The translations under genes were made by a program, and so were the position numbers. Shown in pieces: positions 58,373-64,000 of a DNA stretch of 64,000 bases; positions within the stretch are counted from its first letter, which is position 1; every line of letters begins with the position of its first letter. Source of the DNA: Ryuthela nishihirai. Lineage: Eukaryota; Arthropoda; Arachnida; Araneae; Heptathelidae. A model generated the notes under the pieces. The model saw nothing but the letters and a program-made list of their open reading frames with translations, searched no databases and was not told where the DNA came from. The stretch is taken from positions 19,695,404 through 19,759,403 of the forward strand of contig JAWZYU010000034.1 in NCBI GenBank assembly GCA_038380435.1, read 5' to 3'.

Positions 58373-58768
58373 TTGGGTTGGGTTGGGTTGTTTTACCTCT
58401 GAGCGGCACTTTTTTGCACACCATGGGCTAAATGGCCAGGTCACATGGACCCCGAAGGCTCAGAGAAGGTTGGGGAAGGGGACCCACTGGAACAGCTGTT
58501 AGGAGACAGATGGTAGCCTCCCGTCAAGGCCATCCAGCGTGTTCTTTAACGTGCACAGGGTATGGCTCTCCCGCACACGGGGCCACGGCTTAACGTCCCA
58601 TCCGACGGACGGCGGCCTTTCCAAGCCCATCGGTGTCCCCTACTGACCGTGGGCAGGGCGAGGAATTTTTGCGGAGATAAATCTCAACGCTGACGCAGCT
58701 GGGACTCGAACCTGGGAACTACAGATTACGAGCCTGGCGCGCTACCGACTGAGCCACCCCCGCCCCAA
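58373..58768 (-). mobile_element. SINE-A, one body, nested, 11-bp TSD
   Basis: Complete element inserted in a SINE-A body. AAGATTGGGGG lies at 58362-58372 and 58769-58779. Confidence 0.95.
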
Positions 58769-59359
58769 AAGATTGGGGGAGGGGACCCACTTGAACAGCT
58801 GTTGGGGGACAGATGGTAGCCTCCCGTCAAGGCCATCCAGCGTGTTCTTTAACGTTGGGTTGTTTTACCTCTGAATGGCACTTTTTTGCACACCATGGGC
58901 TAAATGGCCAGGCCACAAGGACCCCGAAGGTTCAGAGAAGGCTGGGGGAGGGGACCCACTGGAACAGCTGTTGGGTTGGGTTGTTTTACCTCTGAGTGGC
59001 ACATTTTTGCACACCATGGGCTAAATGGCCAGGTCACATGGACCCCGAAGGCTCAGAGAATATTGGGGGAGGGGACCCACTGGAACAGCTGTTGGGAGAC
59101 AGATGGTAGCCTCCCGTCAAGGCCATCCAGCGTGTTCTTTAACGTGCACAGGGTATGGCTCTCCCGCACACGGGGCCACGGCTTAACGTCCCATCCGACG
59201 GACGGCGACCTTTTCAAGCCCATCGGTGCTCCCTACTGACCGTGGGCAGGGCGGGGAATTTTGCGGAGATAAATCTCAACGCTGACCCAGCTGGGACTTG
59301 AACCTGGGAACTACAGATTACGAACCTGGCGCGCTACCGACTGAGCCACCCCCGCCCCC
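58769..59359 (-). mobile_element. SINE-A composite, right part
   Basis: Resumes the interrupted body, then a second body (from about 58855) that breaks at CAGCTGTTGGG into a fresh tail (58972), then a third body, middle and complete head. The break at 58972 is either unequal exchange or a further insertion. Confidence 0.9.
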
Positions 59360-59671
59360 CACCATCTGATTGAGAATAATCAAGTGAAGAAAATACCAAA
59401 GTTTGAATGGGTTAAAAACAAATTCTGGCTACTAATTACATTTCAATAGTCTGAACTCGCCGTAATTGCCAGTTCGATTTATTCATCACGTACCGTACTT
59501 TTGAAGAAATTAGTTTTCGCTCTGCATTCCCCATAGGGCACGAAATTAACACAATTTGAGAGAATTGTTCCGACAACCATCGAAATAGCTTTGCACAGCA
59601 GAGTTTGAGAATCATAATCAATCATATTTCAAATCAATTTGTGTTTTGAATGTCCTGGTATACACATGTCC
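59360..59671. other. Unique spacer
   Basis: No gene or repeat recognised. Confidence 0.5.
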
Positions 59672-60060
59672 GGGGGCGGGGGTGGCTCAGTCGGCAGCGC
59701 GCCAGGCTCGTAATCTGTAGTTCCCAGGTTCGAGTCCCAGCTGGGTCAGCGTTGAGATTTATCTCCGCAAAATTCCCCGCCCTGCACACGGTCAGTAGGG
59801 GACACCGATGGGCTTGGAAAGGCCGCCATCCGTCGGATGGGAAGTTAAGCCGTGGCCCCGTGTGCGGGAGAGCCATACCCTGTGCACGTTAAAGAACACG
59901 CTGGATGACCTTGACGGGAGGCTACCATCTGTCTCCCAACAGCTGTTCCAGTGGGTCCCCTCCCCAACCTTCTCTGAGCCTTCGGGGTCCATGTGACCTG
60001 GCCATTTAACCCATGGTGTGCAAAAAAGTGCCGCTCAGAGGTAAAACAACCCAACCCAAC
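59672..60060 (+). mobile_element. SINE-A, one body
   Basis: Complete copy (A box TGGCTCAGTCGG, B box GGTTCGAGTCC), ends AACCCAACCCAAC. Confidence 0.94.
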
Positions 60061-60545
60061 ATAAATTAAATATCTGAAGTTTGTATGACGATTTTTAAGA
60101 TTTCTTTGGAACCAAATTTAGAGGCAATGCAACAGTGTCAATTTTCAACAATCTTCGATCAATATTTAAAGGGTCATTGAAGCGGGACCATTTAACACCA
60201 GACGACACTGTCACATTGCCTCCAAATTGATGAAATCTTAAAAAATCGTCATACAAACTTAAGATATTTAATTTATGTTAGTGAACAAATTGTTACAAGA
60301 GTTTCTATTGAAGTATTTTTTCACAAGTGTCAAAAGTTGAAGATGAATGCTTCAGCTCCCATTCATTCTTTAAATATTAAACGAATATTTCAGGAAATAT
60401 ATTTAGAGAGATTTGAGTGACATCTACAATTTATAGCCAATAACAGTTTTTGCGTAAAAGGTTTATTTTTCAATGTTAGGGACTTTGAAAATGGATTTTC
60501 ATTCACATAACATGGAAGTATCCGGACACCTTTTTCAACATAATG
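60061..60545. mobile_element. DNA-transposon remnant with inverted arms
   Basis: An imperfect inverted repeat (60061-60140 against 60204-60276, core TTGTATGACGATTTTTAAGA) is followed by the segment shared with 10224-10533 and by TATCCGGACACC. It is interrupted at its right end by a SINE-A and continues at 60932. No coding sequence. Confidence 0.65.
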
Positions 60546-60931
60546 GGTCGGGTTGTTTTACCTCTGAGCGGCACTTTTTTGCACACCATGGGCTAAATGG
60601 CCAGGTCACATGGACCCGAAGGCTCAGAGAAGGTTGGGGGAGGGGACCCACTGGAACAGCTGTTGGGAGACAGATGGTAGCCTCCCGTCAAGGCCATCCA
60701 GCGTGTTCTTTAACGTGCACAGGGTATGGCTCTCCCGCACACGGAGCCACGGTTTAACGTCCCATCCGACGGACGGCGGCCTTTCCAAGCCCATCGGTGT
60801 CCCCTACTGACCGTGGGCAAGGCGGGGAATTTTGCGGAGATAAATCTCAACGCTGACCCAGCTGGGACTCGAAAACTGGGAACTACAGATTACGAGCCTG
60901 GCGCGCTACCGACTGAGCCACCCCCGCCCCA
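60546..60931 (-). mobile_element. SINE-A, one body, 12-bp TSD
   Basis: Complete copy flanked by TTCAACATAATG (60534-60545 and 60932-60943). Confidence 0.95.
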
Positions 60932-60943
60932 TTCAACATAATG

Positions 60944-61671
60944 TATTTGCTTATTAGCATGAAACGAAAAATAGAAATTGTTGCATAAATAAACGACATC
61001 TAGCTTGTTTTTGGTGACCTTTACGAAATGACAAAATTTCACTATTGAAAAAAATCTGTTCTTTTTCTTTTATCCAAACACTTTTCCATTGTTGTATGGT
61101 GTTCGTGCGTTGCTATGGCGACTTTATTCTAGAGAAGAAATTTTTCGTTTCATTTGCAATTGTGCAGCATAAAAAAGAATCAAAATTAGTGGGGGAAAAG
61201 TGTCTCTTATTTAATAAAGAACCGCTGAAGAGGGAAAAGAACATATAATGGAAGAAAGATGAATTGAACGATGTTAATTAAGTTCCTATGAATAAGCTCG
61301 GTTGGGTGAATCAAGAATATAAAAACAAGTGACTCGTTTTCTTTTATATTTTTGCTGGAAATCCTCCGCGATACGAAAATTATCTTTAGAAGTTTTGAGA
61401 AAAAACAATTAGAAAGGATACAAAGATGTAATCGGAATCTGTTTGGAAAATCTTTCTTATCAGAGAGGGAACAAATGCGTTAAACAAAGAAGAACTTGAG
61501 AAAAGATTTCTTCATTCCAAAGACTACTTTATTTTAATCAGGAAGAAAGTAGAGAACATGTTGTAAAAAAAAAAGGGAGATTTTACATAAATTACGTACC
61601 GTTGTTTAAGTCGAATATTAACCTCTGGTGTCCACGTTGTTAGCGCACTTGGTTACTGATTGAAAGAATTC
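60944..61671. other. Unique spacer
   Basis: AT-rich. At 61627-61668 a short stretch (GTTAGCGCACTTGGTTACTG, CTGGGTT) resembles a degraded SINE-B head. No gene recognised. Confidence 0.45.
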
Positions 61672-61779
61672 TGGGTTGGGTTGATTGGGTAGAGCTTTTA
61701 GAGGAGCTTTCTGCACACAATGCGGTAAATAGCCAAGTCACAAGGACCCCAAAGGCTCTGAGCAGGTTGGAGGAAGGGG
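61672..61779 (-). mobile_element. Old SINE-A, left part, interrupted
   Basis: Clearly diverged from the other copies (AGAGCTTTTAGAGGAGC, TGCGGTAAATAGCC). Interrupted at TGGAGGAAGGGG by a young SINE-A. Confidence 0.85.
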
Positions 61780-62162
61780 TTGGGTTGTTTTACCTCTGAG
61801 CGGCACTTTTTTGCACACCATGGGCTAAATGGCCAGGTCACATGGACCCCGAAGGCTCAGAGAAGGTTGGGGGAGGGGACCCACTGGAACAGCTGTTGGG
61901 AGACAGATGGTAGCCTCCCGTCAAGGCCATCCAGCGTGTTCTTTAACATGCACAGGGTATGGCTCTCCCGCACACGGGTCCACGGCTTAACGTCCCATCC
62001 GACAGACGGCGGCCTTTCCAAGCCCATCGGTGTCCCCTACTGACCGTGGGAAGGGCGGGGAATTTTGCGGAGATAAATCTCAACGCTGACCCAGCTGGGA
62101 CTCGAACCTGGGAACTACAGATTACGAGCCTGGCGCGCTACCGACTGAGCCACCCCCGCCCC
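61780..62162 (-). mobile_element. SINE-A, one body, nested, 12-bp TSD
   Basis: Near-consensus copy inside an old one. Flanking TGGAGGAAGGGG at 61768-61779 and 62163-62174. Confidence 0.95.
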
Positions 62163-62250
62163 TGGAGGAAGGGGATTCACTGGACAGCTATTAGGACACA
62201 GATGATAGCCTCCTGTCAAAGCCACCCAGCGCGTTTTTTAACGTGCACAG
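62163..62250 (-). mobile_element. Old SINE-A, right part, 5'-truncated
   Basis: Resumes at TGGAGGAAGGGGATTCACTGG and ends near GTGCACAG, without the middle or head. Confidence 0.82.
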
Positions 62251-62355
62251 GTAAGTAATATGAATGACACATGCAGATGTATCGAAATTCAGAGACTGCA
62301 CGCCATCTATAAGGAATGTGCCACGTTACCACTATCTACGTTGGGGACAAGTCAG

Positions 62356-62731
62356 TAGGGTCGCTCAAAAAAGTATCCGAACACTATGGTTGATTACAGA
62401 ATTCAGAAAAAATATCTGACAGCGTTTTTTTTAGAAATTAGTGATCTGGCAACCTTCGTGTCACGTGATTACAGAATTCAGGAAAAATATCTGGAGCGTG
62501 TACAGCAACTGTACACGCTCCAGTTACCGTTCACAGCAAACGAGCGTGTGCAGTAAGTAACTGGAGCGTGTACAGTTGCTGTACACGCTCCAGATATTTT
62601 TCCTGAATTCTGTAATCACGTGACACGAAGGGTTGCCAGATCCCTAATTTCTAAAAAAAAATCGTTGCCAGATATTTTTTCTGAATTCTGTAATCAACCG
62701 TAGTGTTCGAACACTTTTTTGAGCGACTGTA
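62356..62731. mobile_element. MITE-P carrying a nested perfect palindrome
   Basis: Ends TAGGGTCGCTC (mutated) and GAGCGACTGTA with flanking TA. The centre is replaced by 66-bp perfect arms (62461-62526 and 62558-62623, 31-bp spacer). Each arm contains its own 15-bp hairpin (CTGGAGCGTGTACAG, 3-bp loop) and part of the MITE arm (ATTACAGAATTCAGGAAAAA). Confidence 0.9.
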
Positions 62732-62960
62732 TCATTTAGATAAAGTTCAGCTCTAACATCCTAGGACAAACAATAGTAAAAAAGTAAATTTCATCATTTG
62801 ATCAAAACCTAAATTTAATCTATGTCCCGGGGCGCCACAAACAAGGATATAAAGATCCAAGTTGCCTCGGCTCCCGTGACGGGAACTTTTAGTCCGGCCC
62901 TTCCATCTTGGCCTGTCTGACATGAGCAGCTCTAGTCAGCAGAGCCTTCAACTTCATTAA
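62732..62960. other. Spacer
   Basis: No gene recognised. Confidence 0.5.
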
Positions 62961-63497
62961 GGCCCTCAAGCCCCTCTCACCTCGACAAGGTGGCTCCCTA
63001 TCGGAGCTCTCCTGCACACAGGGCCATGACTTAACATCCTATCCGATGGACAGCGACCTTTTCAAGCACATCGGTGTCCCTACTGGCCGTGGGCAGGGAG
63101 GGCCCTCAAGCCCCTCTCACCTCGACAAGGTGGCTCCCTATCGGAGCTCTCCTGCACACAGGGCCATGACTTAACGTCTCTTCCGATGGACAGCGACCTT
63201 TTCAAGCACATCGGTGTCCCTACTGGCCATGGGCAGGGAGGGCCCTCAAGCCCCTCTCATCTCGACAAGGTGGCTCCCTATCGGAGCTCTCCTGCACACA
63301 GGGCCATGACTTAACGTCCCTTCCGATGGACAGCGACCTTTTCAATCACATCGGTGTCCCTACTGGCCGTGGGCAGGGTGGGGACTTTTGGTTCCTTGAT
63401 ATAATCTCAACGTTGACGGCAGGTGGAACTAGAACCTGGGAACTGCAGATTACGAGCCTGGCGTTCTACCGACTGAGGGAACCCCCACCCCCAGGTG
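62961..63497 (-). mobile_element. Old SINE-A relative with a triplicated 140-bp segment
   Basis: Three copies of a 140-bp unit begin at 62961, 63101 and 63241 (GGCCCTCAAGCCCCTCTC). Each contains a diverged version of the SINE-A middle (CTTAACGTCCCTTCCGATGG, CACATCGGTGTCCCTACTGG). A diverged head follows, ending ACCGACTGAGGGAACCCCC. The amplified segment is the middle, not the body, so this is an independent tandem expansion. Confidence 0.85.
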
Positions 63498-63528
63498 GGG
63501 GTTCCCTCAGTCGGTAGAACGCCAGGCT
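63455..63528. repeat. Perfect 35-bp inverted repeat at a SINE head, 4-bp spacer
   Basis: The head end 63455-63489 is followed after CCCA by its exact reverse complement 63494-63528 (GGTGGGGGTTCCCTCAGTCG and onward). The inverted piece stops mid-head at CCAGGCT. Confidence 0.94.
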
Positions 63529-63530
63529 TA

Positions 63531-63990
63531 ATTTTTGCAATTCACTAATTTTTTCACCTAAATTTTTGCAGGCCTAATTTTTTTACCTAATTCTTGCAAA
63601 GTTACTCTGAATTTTGTGAACTCCCCCAAGATTTGCCAATTCTCCTAGATATTGCGAAGTTGTCTCGATTTTGCCAACAAGCCATAATTTTACAGAAAAA
63701 AATCCCAATTTTTACATCTCACCTGAATTTTGCCAACTCCCCAAGATTTTTCCAAGTTGTCCCGATTTTGCCACCTCACCTGAATTTTACTAAGTGGCTT
63801 CGAATTTTGAAAACTGCTCTAGATTTTGCCGTCTCTCCATTTTCGAAACTGCCTTAGATTTGCCAAGTTGTCTCGATTTTGACAACTCCCCTTAACTTTA
63901 AAAAAAAAGAAAGATCATAAATTTTCACAACTCACCTAGATTTTACGAAGTCGCTTCGAATTTTGCCAACTCCGAGTTACTTTGGGGGGG
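63531..63990. repeat. Degenerate short-period repeat
   Basis: Irregular reiterations of GATTTTGCCAA, AACTCCCC and AAGTTGTCTCGATTTT spaced at roughly 20-50 bp. The 87-codon frame here (63594-63857) only reflects the repeat. The array continues to the window edge. Confidence 0.75.
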
Positions 63991-64000
63991 GGAGTCTCCC

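Overview
This window looks like repeat-rich, AT-rich intergenic DNA from an animal nuclear genome. I see no intact protein-coding gene, no operon structure and no bacterial signals. The repeat types are hundreds of SINE body units with a tRNA-derived head, palindromic MITEs, hAT fragments, a Polinton-type polymerase relic, an RTE-like LINE 3' end and five or more satellite arrays. An arthropod is most likely and an arachnid is plausible, but this is inference from repeat style and not from any diagnostic gene.

Layout. 1-4405: end of a 28-bp satellite that runs off the left edge. 4.4-23 kb: SINE-A copies in both orientations, palindromic MITE-P copies, a 139-bp satellite (11.8-13.5 kb), an RTE-like LINE tail, a fold-back MITE and a GC-richer island (18.2-18.9 kb). 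23-32 kb: a 52-bp satellite, first as an inverted pair of arrays inside a roughly 3.7-kb palindrome, then as a 5.3-kb direct array. 32-35 kb: a decayed hAT transposase and a decayed Polinton-type DNA polymerase fragment bracketed by SINE-A copies. 35.6-36.2 kb: a 34-bp minisatellite carrying CRE-like TGACGTC cores. 38.8-39.5 kb: a non-autonomous hAT with an intact 8-bp target duplication. 40.5-42.9 kb: a TIR transposon whose interior is a 106-bp minisatellite. 43.5-53.7 kb: dense SINE-A, including an eight-body copy and a 3.5-kb composite with a clean nested insertion, plus two SINE-B copies. 54.1-56.2 kb: a 51-bp satellite. 56.5-63.5 kb: more SINE-A (several nested), MITE-P with a perfect internal palindrome, and an old triplicated SINE-A relative. 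63.5 kb to the end: degenerate short repeats.

The dominant element is SINE-A. From 5' to 3' it has a tRNA-like head (A box TGGCTCAGTCGG, B box GGTTCGAGTCC, anticodon-loop position CTCGTAA, by eye closest to elongator tRNA-Met or tRNA-Thr), a middle segment of about 140 bp, a body of about 170 bp, and a short CCCAA or CCAAT tail instead of poly(A). The body occurs one to eight times in tandem, always joined at the same place (tail AACCCAAC followed by GTTAAAGAACACGC). Target-site duplications of 8-13 bp flank copies with one, two, three, five and six bodies, so whole multi-body elements behave as single insertions. Long open frames across these elements are on the strand opposite to the tRNA promoter and are by-products of the repeat.

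The most interesting signals are the expandable SINE body including an A-B-A-B-A copy, two SINE insertions flanked by 71-bp and 92-bp direct repeats, a 52-bp satellite containing the SINE tail word TTTTACCTCTGAG, a minisatellite held inside a TIR transposon, and several perfect fold-back inversions with 4-bp spacers. All coordinates, periods and repeat matches were read by eye, and no database search was possible.
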